Part shown: positions 15,959 through 25,549 of the stretch, one piece after another
Layout of the letters: every line of letters starts with the position of its first letter
Position numbering within the stretch: the first letter of the stretch is position 1
IMG/VR virus record: IMGVR_UViG_3300026521_000003
Location: 186,001-250,000 of that record
DNA: 64,000 nt
Reading direction: 5' to 3' (one strand)
Source of the DNA: a virus
Translations under genes and position numbers: made by a program
The notes under the pieces: model-generated
What the model was told of the DNA's origin: nothing
The model's input: only the letters and a program-made list of their open reading frames with translations
Databases searched by the model: none

Positions 15959-16789
15959 TTATATACTTGGTGGAGTTTTAAGTGTAAACTCAAAACTATC
16001 TATGTAATCTATAAAATCTATGTGATCGAATTTAATATCTCCATCACCATTTAAATCTGTAACTTTTAAAGCAATGTAAGATAAAAGCTGCTGCTTTCTA
16101 TCCAAGACTTTATTATATGAAGCACCGTATTGTGTACCGTCTGAATTTCTATATGGTATTACTATATAAAGATCTGTATTTCCACCTGCATCATATTCAG
16201 ATTTTATAAATCGTTCTTCTAATTTCATCGGCTTTAAAGCTTTAAAATTAACAGTATTATTTGGTACATCAATATTAATTTCAATATCATTTAAATTGAT
16301 GGTAAAACCTTGAAAAACTACATTTTCTTTTCCAGGAATCCATTTTCTAATAAATGATTGGAATCTTAAACCTTTTGTTGCACCAAATCCTTTCCAGAAG
16401 AAAGATATTTGTCGCTCAGTTTTATATTCAGAAGTAGCAATAATTCCAGGATAAGCATTGTCCATAATTATTTCAAAATCATTAGTATTGGCGTTAAATA
16501 TTAATTTATTTAAGTTATCTAATTCATCAAGACCTTCTTTAGATGTTAAGTAACATTGAAGGGGCAAAATATCCGATGGACGAAAGTTATTAATAGGCAA
16601 TAAATTATCGTACTTCAGATCTGCATAAAGTAATCCGTCATATTCAAAATGATTTCCAGACGAACCATTAAAGTATGAAGTATATTTTTTCGTCGTTCCT
16701 AGATTAAAATAATATAAGTTTTCAAAGAAATATACTATTGGATTTGGAACTCTATCTGACCATGTTTTATTAAATTGTATTTGTTGCAT
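15959..16789 (-). CDS. Tail or baseplate cassette protein B, second copy
   Basis: A 276-aa protein with the family B C-terminus G-D-I-K-F-D-H-I-D-F-I-D-Y-I-D-S-F. The N-terminal region is different from the other two copies (aromatic-rich YFFENLYYFNLG), which could mean a divergent attachment or receptor-binding part. A V-T-D-L-N-G-D-G-D-I segment just before the signature resembles a calcium-binding loop (DxNxDGD, as in dockerin and RTX proteins). It is two bases from A2 upstream and nine from A3 downstream. Confidence 0.75.
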   Translation of the reverse strand: MQQIQFNKTWSDRVPNPIVYFFENLYYFNLGTTKKYTSYFNGSSGNHFEYDGLLYADLKYDNLLPINNFRPSDILPLQCYLTSKEGLDELDNLNKLIFNANTNDFEIIMDNAYPGIIATSEYKTERQISFFWKGFGATKGLRFQSFIRKWIPGKENVVFQGFTINLNDIEINIDVPNNTVNFKALKPMKLEERFIKSEYDAGGNTDLYIVIPYRNSDGTQYGASYNKVLDRKQQLLSYIALKVTDLNGDGDIKFDHIDFIDYIDSFEFTLKTPPSI

Positions 16790-16791
16790 TT

Positions 16792-17376
16792 TTATACCCC
16801 CTCATACTTTGATTTATCTCTAATCATAAAAGAGAAGTCTTTAAATGAAACTGTTTCACCAGTAACACATCCAATTTTTTTCTCAAGAGTAATTACCATA
16901 TCTTCATCATTCCAAATACCTATAAAATCTGTAAACATAATATTATCTTTAGTTTCATCAATAGGTAATTCACCTTCAACTCTTTGGTGTGTCATTACAA
17001 CAGCAGCCCAAACAATATCACCATCTAGTTCAACAGTCATATCTAAAGCATCATAAGGTTTTCTTATTGATCTTTCTCTTGATGTTTCATCATAAGCCCA
17101 AATAACATCAATATTTTCTTTTCTAGTTATTAATCTATCAGCATAAGTAGCTAAAAGAGTAGCTTCATCCTCTATTGCAAAAAGTTCAGCCTCACTAGGT
17201 TTTACACCACTAAAGAAATAAAAATTATTTCCAGTAGTTGTAAATGTATGGTTATTATAAGCCACTGCAGGATATAACGCATAATCTGAACCAGGTTTTG
17301 CATCAAATCTAAATCCTCTAATTGCACTAACTGGCATAGTAGAAAGGGCATGACCATAAATATCACTAAATAACAT
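16792..17376 (-). CDS. Tail or baseplate cassette protein A, second copy
   Basis: A 194-aa protein of the short A form: P-S-E-A-E-L near residue 60, Y-D-E-T-S-R-E-R-S-I, D-A-L-D near residue 119, W-A-A-V-V, F-T-D-F-I-G-I-W and F-K-D-F-S-F-M-I-R-D-K close to the end. It finishes Y-E-G-V like A1 (N-E-G-V). The role is unknown. The pairing with a B gene in every copy suggests the two products form a complex. Confidence 0.75.
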   Translation of the reverse strand: MLFSDIYGHALSTMPVSAIRGFRFDAKPGSDYALYPAVAYNNHTFTTTGNNFYFFSGVKPSEAELFAIEDEATLLATYADRLITRKENIDVIWAYDETSRERSIRKPYDALDMTVELDGDIVWAAVVMTHQRVEGELPIDETKDNIMFTDFIGIWNDEDMVITLEKKIGCVTGETVSFKDFSFMIRDKSKYEGV

Positions 17377-17388
17377 AATGATACCTCC

Positions 17389-18171
17389 TTAGTTTAGAAC
17401 TTTTGGTAATCTAAATCTAAATCTAAAACTATCTATATAATCAATTTTATCAACATGATCGTATTTAATGTCCGCTGTTACGTCATTAATATCACCTAAT
17501 GCTACTGCTAAATACGTAGATTGTTCAACAGATACACCATTAGTATTTTTATACATATGAGTTGCAACGTAATCGCCATAAGTTCCAGATGTACCACCAT
17601 AAACTTTGTTTACTAATGGAAGAACAACTAAATATAATGCTTCACCATTTGAGTTATTAGCTTGATCGTAATAAGTTCCTAATTCAATAGGTGTATCATA
17701 TGAATATTCAATAACATCCGTTAATAGTTCATTACCTGGAATAGTAGTATCAACATAATTCATATTTAAAGCTGCAATATCAAAGTTTTTAAAATCTGTT
17801 GTTAGTGCTTTCGCTCCCGCAACTTCTAAATCAGTTACAATACCTTGAGCTACTAAATAATCTATAGCACTATTTCTTTCTAAAGCATTTTTTGAATAAA
17901 GAGTATTCATTAAAACCGTAAATTTAACAGTTCCACCAAGATTTAAATTTTCATTAAAGTTTAGTTCATTTAACTTATTAATAAGAGTTAAGTAGCTTTC
18001 CGGTACAAATAATAAAAATGGATAATCTCCATTAGTACTCATATTTTCAGTATTTGCTAAATCTGTATAAACTGTAAAACCGATATATGCATCAGGATTA
18101 GGTGCCATTATAGATGTTAGATAACTTTCTAAATAACCTTCATTCATTTTTTTATTTACTACTAAATTCAT
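17389..18171 (-). CDS. Tail or baseplate cassette protein B, first copy
   Basis: A 260-aa protein with the family B ending A-D-I-K-Y-D-H-V-D-K-I-D-Y-I-D-S-F and a basic C-terminal strand (RFRFRLPK). The N-terminus V-V-N-K-K-M-N matches the third copy. The centre is rich in asparagine and threonine, like many tail proteins. It is separated by two bases from A1. No named family. Confidence 0.75.
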   Translation of the reverse strand: MNLVVNKKMNEGYLESYLTSIMAPNPDAYIGFTVYTDLANTENMSTNGDYPFLLFVPESYLTLINKLNELNFNENLNLGGTVKFTVLMNTLYSKNALERNSAIDYLVAQGIVTDLEVAGAKALTTDFKNFDIAALNMNYVDTTIPGNELLTDVIEYSYDTPIELGTYYDQANNSNGEALYLVVLPLVNKVYGGTSGTYGDYVATHMYKNTNGVSVEQSTYLAVALGDINDVTADIKYDHVDKIDYIDSFRFRFRLPKVLN

Positions 18172-18173
18172 TA

Positions 18174-18704
18174 TTAAACTCCCTCATTTGTTGAAATATC
18201 TCTTAAAATTAAAGAGAAATCTTTAAAAATATTTTTATCACCAGTTACACCAGTATATTTATCTATAATTATTGGTGAAGTTTGATCTCCCCAAGTACCG
18301 ATAGTATCTGTAAAAAGAATAATCTTTTCTGGATTAGCCATATCATCACCATCGTTTAAAATTATTGCTGCCCATCCAATAGTTGCATCAATTTCATAAA
18401 CAGTATCTAAAGCATCAACAGGTATTTTTTTAATTGTTTTTTCTTTAGTTAGTTCATCATAACTATATACGAATTGAAGATCTGCAACTTCAAAAACTTT
18501 TTTAGTTCCAAATGCATTTAATAATGTTTCCTCTGTAACTATATTGTATAAATCTTCTGTTGCTGGAATTCCACCATCAAAAAAGATAATTTTATTTCCA
18601 TCAACAGTAACATTTTTTGTTAAAGATGTACTTACATTATTAGAAACTACATTTCCAACGGGCATAAAGTGGTAACTAAGACCATAAAAATTTAAAACTT
18701 TCAT
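18174..18704 (-). CDS. Tail or baseplate cassette protein A, first copy
   Basis: A 176-aa protein, the shortest A form and the best template for the family: I-P-A-T-E-D-L-Y, F-G-T-K-K, Y-D-E-L-T-K-E-K-T-I, D-A-L-D-T, I-G-W-A-A-I-I, L-F-T-D-T-I-G-T-W-G-D and I-F-K-D-F-S-L-I-L-R-D. It has its own late promoter at 18731-18738, so the cassette array can be transcribed separately from the upstream giant genes. Confidence 0.75.
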   Translation of the reverse strand: MKVLNFYGLSYHFMPVGNVVSNNVSTSLTKNVTVDGNKIIFFDGGIPATEDLYNIVTEETLLNAFGTKKVFEVADLQFVYSYDELTKEKTIKKIPVDALDTVYEIDATIGWAAIILNDGDDMANPEKIILFTDTIGTWGDQTSPIIIDKYTGVTGDKNIFKDFSLILRDISTNEGV

Positions 18705-18730
18705 TTGTTCTCCTTTTGTTTACTTAATAG

Positions 18731-18738
18731 TATTTATA
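18731..18738 (-). promoter_or_regulatory. T4-type late promoter TATAAATA
   Basis: The minus strand reads TATAAATA exactly, 26 bases before the ATG of A1 at 18704. A GGAGAACAAATG-like ribosome-binding site follows. Confidence 0.65.
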
Positions 18739-18761
18739 TTAAAATATAACTTTTTTTTCTA

Positions 18762-20483
18762 TTAAGGTGTTTTAATTTGATTCTCAGAATCACCCAAAAA
18801 TGCATTCTTAGTATATGTTTCAATACTTGCATTTTCAAAGCTATCCTCACTTTCTTTTATTACTTTAAATTCATAAGTATCACCTATTAGATTATGGATA
18901 TTAAATTCCTCTTTAATATAAGGATATTTATATTCAACCGATATAGCCTCTGTACTAATATCTTCTATAGACTCTAACTTATGGTTTGTTATTTTGTAAG
19001 TATTTTTTGCTTGTTTTTTTATACATGGGTTATTAACTATTATATCGACATTATTGAAATCAACACTCATATTTGCTCCGATTTCGGGGTGGGATATATC
19101 TATATTATCAAATACGTCTCTTGATAAGTTACATCCAATCGTTAAGTTAATATATTCTTCATAAGGAATGGTAATCGAAATATCTTTATAAACTGAATGA
19201 AATATTGATGTGACAATCTTTTCTACATGCCACCCATATGAGGCCGAACATCGATAACTATTATAATAAAGCCGACTATCGGTATTTGTATTTTTGGTCC
19301 AATCAAAACCGTATAAATCATCTATATTCGATATATAATTATAGGTGTAAAAAATTCCTCTACACTTGCCTCCTGTGGATTTAATTATGGGATAATTTCC
19401 ACCTTGATACAATCTAATAATTTCTTTTCCATTTGCTAAAATATAAAAATAATCCGACTCTTTATTCCATACACCATTACTATAAACCCGCATTTTTATA
19501 GTGATACTTCCAGCATTATATTCATTTAATTTTAATTCTAAATTAGTATAATCGTGATTTAATAATCTATGAGTAATTTTATCTTCCTGAGTTGATAATT
19601 TATTTGTGTTAGTCCACTTATTTATATCTATATTATCTAATTCATGATATATACTATTTAACCTATTACTTATATTGAGAGGGCTTACTATGTATGTGTA
19701 TTTCTCATTTTCCAGTAACCTATCCACTATTATAAAAGCCATATTATGTTGATTTAAAATTTTATACCCTATCTCTAATTTTTCAATAGCTTTAAAATGC
19801 GTACTGTCTACATACTCAAAACCTTCTATGTCTGTTACTTTAGAAGTTGTAGTTAATTTATAACTCATCCAAGTAGTATTTGTTGTATTTTCAAAAGTTT
19901 TACTTGACACCATCTCTTTATTAGTAACCAATTTAATATTTTCTTCAAGTATATGATTTTTATCAGCATATATACGTTCTATTAAATTTCTTTTACATCC
20001 ATGATATGTATGAGATAATGCATTTAAATTTAGATTTAAGTTATGCACATATATAATTATACCATCTACTGATGATTTTGTAATATAATTATAAAGAATA
20101 TAATCTATTATTAAATAATCAATATCTGTTGTAGAACTAAAACTATTTCCATCTATAACTACAAGATTATCTAAATTAAGTAGAGACTCATATTTTTTAA
20201 TTTGGTAATCAGTAAATGAAAAATCTGAAATAATTTTTTTTGATTCTGTAGTGTCTAAAATAGTTTTATTTTCTACTTTGTTTAAAATTTTTAGAAAGTC
20301 AATGTTAATTGATGATATATTATCATCATAATCAAAATCCAATGTTTCTAGTAAAATATCTGAATGTTCATTTTCATAAGCCAATAAATTATTTGAGTAG
20401 TATTTTGGAGTTAGACTTTTTGTGATATTTGAATTTTCTTCAATATTGATTTTTGGTATTATTTTTATTTCATTTGGAATCAT
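18762..20483 (-). CDS. Unrecognised 573-aa structural-operon protein
   Basis: No family recognised. The first 250 residues are a mixed fold with many isoleucines. The central part (about 300-430) has tyrosine-rich, strand-like segments with two cysteines (GGKCRGIFYTYNY, YRCSASYGWHVEK). The C-terminus is strand-rich and ends NQIKTP. It lies in the late operon between the 181-aa gene and the A-B cassettes, so it is presumably a tail or baseplate component. A mucus- or surface-binding role would be guesswork. Confidence 0.7.
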   Translation of the reverse strand: MIPNEIKIIPKINIEENSNITKSLTPKYYSNNLLAYENEHSDILLETLDFDYDDNISSINIDFLKILNKVENKTILDTTESKKIISDFSFTDYQIKKYESLLNLDNLVVIDGNSFSSTTDIDYLIIDYILYNYITKSSVDGIIIYVHNLNLNLNALSHTYHGCKRNLIERIYADKNHILEENIKLVTNKEMVSSKTFENTTNTTWMSYKLTTTSKVTDIEGFEYVDSTHFKAIEKLEIGYKILNQHNMAFIIVDRLLENEKYTYIVSPLNISNRLNSIYHELDNIDINKWTNTNKLSTQEDKITHRLLNHDYTNLELKLNEYNAGSITIKMRVYSNGVWNKESDYFYILANGKEIIRLYQGGNYPIIKSTGGKCRGIFYTYNYISNIDDLYGFDWTKNTNTDSRLYYNSYRCSASYGWHVEKIVTSIFHSVYKDISITIPYEEYINLTIGCNLSRDVFDNIDISHPEIGANMSVDFNNVDIIVNNPCIKKQAKNTYKITNHKLESIEDISTEAISVEYKYPYIKEEFNIHNLIGDTYEFKVIKESEDSFENASIETYTKNAFLGDSENQIKTP

Positions 20484-20485
20484 TT

Positions 20486-21031
20486 TTATTTTACCTCTAT
20501 TAGTTTAAGATTTACTGAAATTGAATCTATATCGGAAGTTTGGAATGTTAATTTTGTACATTCTATTTCAATCAATTCATTTTCGTTAAATGATAGTAAT
20601 TCTTCTATTGTACCATCTAAATTTTTATACGAAATAGTAATAGTTTTAGTGTCTAAACCAGTCGTATTAAATTGAAATCCTCTGATAATATCTTCAACAT
20701 CATTAGTAACGATTATACTAGAAAATCCATTCTCATCAGGGATTAACTCGATACTTTCAGATATATAGTAATCAGAAAGAATAACTTCAGCACCAAAAAT
20801 ATTGTCGGTAGTTAAAGTATATGTATTTGTATTTGCAACATCACGGATCAAAGAGGCTATTCTTATTATATCATTATCTCCTAAAACATAATCGCCAATT
20901 TCAAAGATATAATCTGATTGAAATTCTGTATCAGAAATAGGATTAAATGATAAATTCGGTAAAGTTACTTCAGCAGTAACTTTATAATCGAACCATGGTT
21001 TTTTAGTATTGTTGTTTAAAGATTTTAACAT
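20486..21031 (-). CDS. Unrecognised 181-aa beta-rich structural-operon protein
   Basis: Strand-dominated sequence with repeated turn residues (VTAEVTLPNLSFNPISD, TKTITISYKNLDGTI), suggesting a beta-sandwich. It ends with KLIEVK. It is spaced nine bases from the 1502-aa gene upstream and two from the 573-aa gene downstream. Probably a tail accessory or fibre-attachment protein, by position only. Confidence 0.7.
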   Translation of the reverse strand: MLKSLNNNTKKPWFDYKVTAEVTLPNLSFNPISDTEFQSDYIFEIGDYVLGDNDIIRIASLIRDVANTNTYTLTTDNIFGAEVILSDYYISESIELIPDENGFSSIIVTNDVEDIIRGFQFNTTGLDTKTITISYKNLDGTIEELLSFNENELIEIECTKLTFQTSDIDSISVNLKLIEVK

Positions 21032-21040
21032 TCATTACTC

Positions 21041-24000
21041 CTAGTTAATAGTTACAGATTCTATAATTTCTGTACTATCTTCATATATATTTATTTCCAA
21101 TTCAGAATCTTTTTCTATCGATAATTCTAAAGTAGTCGATGCTTCAGAATTTAGTTCTATATATGTACTTTCGATAGTAGGTTCATCCGCTGTAATTGAT
21201 GTTCCAGATATTTTAATCGTAGTGTCAGGATAGTATATAGTAGGTAAACCAACTCTTACTAATTCATTTAGATCTGCGACTTTAATTTCCTTAGTTGTAC
21301 TTACTCTAGTTCTTGTAGAAAGTATATTTATATCTTGACCTATTATAGAAATATTTTTATTTTCTTGAGATCTAACATTTGTACCATTTTTGTTTGTACC
21401 ATATGAATAAGATTCATTTACCTCAATTCTAGGAATTTTTAAGTTATTTTGACTTGGAATATTTGATCCACTTATATTTCTTCCAGTATTGATTTTAAAG
21501 TTACCATGTACTATTGGTATTTTTATATCTTTTTGTAATTGAATTCTTAATTCTTCATTCTCTTTAGTTTCAAATACTACTAAACCACCAATAAATTCAG
21601 CACTTGCTTCAAAATCTATTTCAACTATTTCATCTCTATTTTTTTGTTCAATAATATCAGTATCAAAGTAAATGGTTTCAACAGATGTAAAATCTATTTC
21701 AACTATTTCATCTCTATTTTTTTGTTCAATAATATCAGTATCAAAGTAAATGGTTTCAACAGATGTAAAATTTATTTCAACTATTTCATCTCTATTTTTC
21801 TGTTCAATAATATCAGTATCAAAGTAAATATCGGTTAATGATGTAAAATCAACAGTAACTTCATCAATATAATCTAATGCTTTTGTCCCATCTTGGTAAA
21901 CTGTAAAATCTAATTCTCTACCTGAATTTATATTAACAAATTCATCAATTTCAATAATTTGAACTTCAACTTGAGCTATAACAGTTGGATGATATGCATC
22001 CATGAATAACAATAATGTATCTAGTTCTATCACTTCCGCATCGATATAAGAAATATTATTTAGAGTATTATTACCATCATTATTAATAGCTTCACCTAAA
22101 TCGATAATATTTGTACTATTCTGAGTAATTATATTGGTAGTATTTGTATATAGTGTAACAAATTCATTTAAATCTATAATATCGAGAACATCATCAGTTG
22201 ATATAATATCAGCTATATTAGATTTTAAGCTATAATTAGATATAGGTTCAATAATTTCACTATATATATTAGATATAATATTTTCATGTGAAACGATATT
22301 TAATTTATAATTATTATCTATGGTTAGAGGATTGTCTTCAACTAATGATATATTATAAATAAAATTTGTTCTTTCAAATTCAATATTAGGCATTTCAAGA
22401 GCAATTTCCATAACCTCTAAATCTGTATTAGAAACCATATAAGGTCTTTCTTCAACTGCTAAAGAAACAAATTCATTTATGTTTAAAATATTATCTTCTG
22501 TATCACTAATTATATTTATTTCATCTGAAGATGTATTTATAAATTCTGATAATTCTATTACACCAATATTATCTAATGAAATTATCGCTATAAATTTAGA
22601 ATCTAAATTAATATATTCATTGATGTCTATTATTTCCTCAGTATCTTTAGATATATTATATGGAATTTCTATATTTGTTGAAATATATTCATTTAAATTG
22701 ATAATATCATTTATCGAATTTGATATTATTGACTTATGAATAGTTGATAGTTTCACAAAGTCATTAGGAATATCTATACTGCTTGTTTTTTCTTCCCAAG
22801 GTTCAGTAGTGATCATTGCAGGGTCAAAAATACTCTGGAATTTTATCTCTTCTAAAAATATTTCTGCCGCATCAAAACCTGTTACAGCACCAGTATTAAA
22901 AATAACAATTCTATCAGTTGGTATTATAGGTGTTATTGCACCTAATGGAGCATTTGCTGTTGTTGCATATTGAGTATAATCATCTGGAACAATAACTATC
23001 TGTCCTAGATCAGATTTTATAATATCTTCATTATATTCAATAAAAGTATTAGCTCTAGTATTCATAATATAATTATCAATAGACCCATTGATATTGAATA
23101 CGGTTGATGTATCCGTCATTATTTTGAAAGTAGCCATTGAATTAGTACTAGGTTGATCAACTCTTAGTTTATAGCTAAATGATTTAATTTTATATGGGAA
23201 CTCCAAAAATAAATATGATGGTGATTCAGAAGATGTATCGTCACTTGGATAATATTTTGGTCTAATACCATTATTGATAACACCGTCTAAAATAGTATTG
23301 TCATCACTTATATATCTACCAATTGAATCGGCTAAATTTCTAATACTTGTATTTGGTATGGTGGTCCATATTTCATCATTTCCATTTTGGTCTTTATTAA
23401 ATTCACAAATAACATTTATAGATGTATCATCTAATACTGATGGGAATATTCTAAATTCGCCAGATTCAGCATATGGGTCTAATCTCTTAATATCATAACA
23501 ACTCATTGGTTTTTCAACAGGTATCTTAGGTTGTTCTTCAACAACAATATAGTCAAAATATACGATTGGTTCTAAACTAACCTTTGCAGTTACAGTTTCA
23601 GTTCCATCGCCTTCATTATAGATTATAACACCAGAGTTATCATAAATATCAGTAACGGCAATTCTATGATTTAAGTCTGTTATAAGAGGAGTTTGAGCAT
23701 TACTAAAATCGATAGTTAAGTCGGAAATAATTTCTGTTTCAAAAATATTATCTTCAACCCAATATGAGGTAACATCATATACTTTTCCGATGTTATTTAA
23801 AATAAAACCATCTCTAATATCAATTCTTAATGTTGAGGTTGTATTTTTTAAAGTGAGTAACCAATCTAAACCTGCATTAGAATCACCCACAATCTCATCT
23901 GGTGGAGAAACTTTATATTTAATTCTTCTGATTCTATTATGTCCATACTTTGCACCTTCTACCCATAGATTACCAACTAAGTCTCCAGCTTTTAATTTTG

Positions 24001-25549
24001 TATCAGTATATACTGCTGTAGATGATAGATTTCCAGCTAAATTATCAATAGAATCATCTGGAAGAATTGCTATCCAATCTAGTAAAACTTTATCTGATTT
24101 CAAAACATTAAATGATATATCAACATAACTAGTTTCATCAATAGCTCTAACATTAACGGTACCTATTTCGGTAGGATAAAAGTATATATAACCCTCAGAT
24201 GTTGATACATCGCCATTATAAGGATTTATATCATATTTAATTTCGGACCTAACAAAATTTCCAGAAGGAGCCATTCCAATTATTGATAATGTTCCTTTTG
24301 CATTTGAAAATCGTATTTTTGCAGGTATATCTAATTGTATTACTTCTGGAGTTTCTACTATTAATTCTAAATCTTTATTAAATTTAACATGTGATATTAC
24401 CAATCTTGGTGATCTATCTATAACATTATCAACTATTTCTAATGGTTCTATATTAGATACTGCACTAGGTGTTATATATAACTCAGCTGAAAAGTTTGAT
24501 CTATCATATTCAAAACGACTTGTAAATGAAGGTAAATTATTAGTTGCATTTATAGTTAAATCTCCAATAACATTCCCTAGAGATATTTTAAATTCGGCTC
24601 CAACGTTTCCGAAAACATAATCTTTATTTTTAACGTATAAATCTTCCGGAGTTATATAAATATTACAAAATGTTACTTTTGTTGTTCCTGCAACGTTCGA
24701 TGATAAATCTAAACGATACCCCTCAATTAGTGGAGCTTTTACTTTGATCCATAATAAATTACCTTCAATATAGTAATCAAACCATTCAGTATTTAATGGT
24801 GAATCACATAAAATTTCCTCAGTAGTACCACTAATAAGAAACGGTTCATACTTAGTTGAAAGTTCATTTAATTTTATGTCGTATCCACCAGTTATAGACC
24901 TAATAGTACCAGCAAGTTGTCTGTTAAATTCATCATATGGATATAAATCATTAGCTAGTGATGATGGTAAAATACCAAGTCGCTCTCCATCAATAATCAT
25001 TACCTTTTTATAAATACTAACGACACTATTATCTGCTGCAGTAATTGTAAACTGTACATCGGTTATTGAATAATCTGATAACATATTTAAAGAAACTATA
25101 CCGCTGTTTATACTATGTGTAAAGTTTTCTGACGTATTGGTATATGATAAGGAAATGTCAAAGGGACTAGAAACCTTATCATCAGCTGTTAAATATCGAT
25201 TATAAAGATGAGACCACCTCTGCTCAACAATTTTTATATCTTGGGTATTATTAGTACTATTATAATATAGAATAATATCATCTATATCACTAAGTATTTT
25301 TCCATATACTTCTATACTGTATGAATAGTCTATAGCATCAACTTCAACTGGAATATCTAAAACTTCTCCAAGTAGTGTTTCTATATGTATTAAAGTAAAA
25401 CCTAATTGATTAGTTGTTTTAACTGTCAGTTCATCACCCGAAAGAAAATAATCTACTAAATCTTCATTATCAGCCCATATTGTATTAATAGCTACTTCAC
25501 CACCATTGGGTGAAACGATTTTAACTGTGTATGTATTATTAACAACCAT
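21041..25549 (-). CDS. Giant 1502-aa tail or fibre protein with several repeat types
   Basis: The first 700 residues read as successive beta-sandwich or Ig-like domains (VKIVSPNGGEVAINT at the start, SYTNTSENF, LVISHVKF). Residues of about 700-920 include a C-Y-D-I-K-R-L-D-P-Y-A-E-S-G segment like fibrinogen-type or surface-binding domains. The region around 930-1210 is a degenerate array of about 30-residue units with I-I-[D/N]-[I/L]-N-E-[F/Y]-[I/V]. Then come three near-perfect 26-residue units, and a C-terminal strand-rich part. It is one base from the 1175-aa gene upstream (shared junction). A receptor-contacting fibre or tape-like structural role is likely but not proven. Confidence 0.75.
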   Translation of the reverse strand: MVVNNTYTVKIVSPNGGEVAINTIWADNEDLVDYFLSGDELTVKTTNQLGFTLIHIETLLGEVLDIPVEVDAIDYSYSIEVYGKILSDIDDIILYYNSTNNTQDIKIVEQRWSHLYNRYLTADDKVSSPFDISLSYTNTSENFTHSINSGIVSLNMLSDYSITDVQFTITAADNSVVSIYKKVMIIDGERLGILPSSLANDLYPYDEFNRQLAGTIRSITGGYDIKLNELSTKYEPFLISGTTEEILCDSPLNTEWFDYYIEGNLLWIKVKAPLIEGYRLDLSSNVAGTTKVTFCNIYITPEDLYVKNKDYVFGNVGAEFKISLGNVIGDLTINATNNLPSFTSRFEYDRSNFSAELYITPSAVSNIEPLEIVDNVIDRSPRLVISHVKFNKDLELIVETPEVIQLDIPAKIRFSNAKGTLSIIGMAPSGNFVRSEIKYDINPYNGDVSTSEGYIYFYPTEIGTVNVRAIDETSYVDISFNVLKSDKVLLDWIAILPDDSIDNLAGNLSSTAVYTDTKLKAGDLVGNLWVEGAKYGHNRIRRIKYKVSPPDEIVGDSNAGLDWLLTLKNTTSTLRIDIRDGFILNNIGKVYDVTSYWVEDNIFETEIISDLTIDFSNAQTPLITDLNHRIAVTDIYDNSGVIIYNEGDGTETVTAKVSLEPIVYFDYIVVEEQPKIPVEKPMSCYDIKRLDPYAESGEFRIFPSVLDDTSINVICEFNKDQNGNDEIWTTIPNTSIRNLADSIGRYISDDNTILDGVINNGIRPKYYPSDDTSSESPSYLFLEFPYKIKSFSYKLRVDQPSTNSMATFKIMTDTSTVFNINGSIDNYIMNTRANTFIEYNEDIIKSDLGQIVIVPDDYTQYATTANAPLGAITPIIPTDRIVIFNTGAVTGFDAAEIFLEEIKFQSIFDPAMITTEPWEEKTSSIDIPNDFVKLSTIHKSIISNSINDIINLNEYISTNIEIPYNISKDTEEIIDINEYINLDSKFIAIISLDNIGVIELSEFINTSSDEINIISDTEDNILNINEFVSLAVEERPYMVSNTDLEVMEIALEMPNIEFERTNFIYNISLVEDNPLTIDNNYKLNIVSHENIISNIYSEIIEPISNYSLKSNIADIISTDDVLDIIDLNEFVTLYTNTTNIITQNSTNIIDLGEAINNDGNNTLNNISYIDAEVIELDTLLLFMDAYHPTVIAQVEVQIIEIDEFVNINSGRELDFTVYQDGTKALDYIDEVTVDFTSLTDIYFDTDIIEQKNRDEIVEINFTSVETIYFDTDIIEQKNRDEIVEIDFTSVETIYFDTDIIEQKNRDEIVEIDFEASAEFIGGLVVFETKENEELRIQLQKDIKIPIVHGNFKINTGRNISGSNIPSQNNLKIPRIEVNESYSYGTNKNGTNVRSQENKNISIIGQDINILSTRTRVSTTKEIKVADLNELVRVGLPTIYYPDTTIKISGTSITADEPTIESTYIELNSEASTTLELSIEKDSELEINIYEDSTEIIESVTIN
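21611..21844 (-). repeat. Three tandem 78-bp in-frame repeats
   Basis: Copies begin at 21611, 21689 and 21767. The first two units are almost identical, the third differs at its edges. Each encodes 26 residues of the 1502-aa protein (core I-Y-F-D-T-D-I-I-E-Q-K-N-R-D-E-I-V-E-I). The high DNA identity marks recent expansion. Confidence 0.85.

Larger units (their letters stand above)
12449..18704 (-). repeat. Two-gene A-B cassette present three times in tandem
   Basis: In transcription order the genes are A1 (18704-18174), B1 (18171-17389), A2 (17376-16792), B2 (16789-15959), A3 (15950-13296) and B3 (13294-12449). A proteins share DALD followed by I-x-W-A-A and end with F-T-D-x-x-G-x-W and F-K-D-F-x-x-x-x-R-D. 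B proteins share D-I-x-x-D-H-[I/V]-D-x-I-D-Y-[I/L]-D-S at the C-terminus. The copies are diverged, so the duplication is old. Confidence 0.75.

Noticed and set aside
21644-21838. 64-aa plus-strand open frame with internal repeats
   Set aside because: It is the antisense shadow of the 78-bp repeats in the 1502-aa gene and has no ribosome-binding site.
21611-21844. Possible CRISPR array
   Set aside because: The repeats are head-to-tail without spacers, in frame, and code for part of a large protein.
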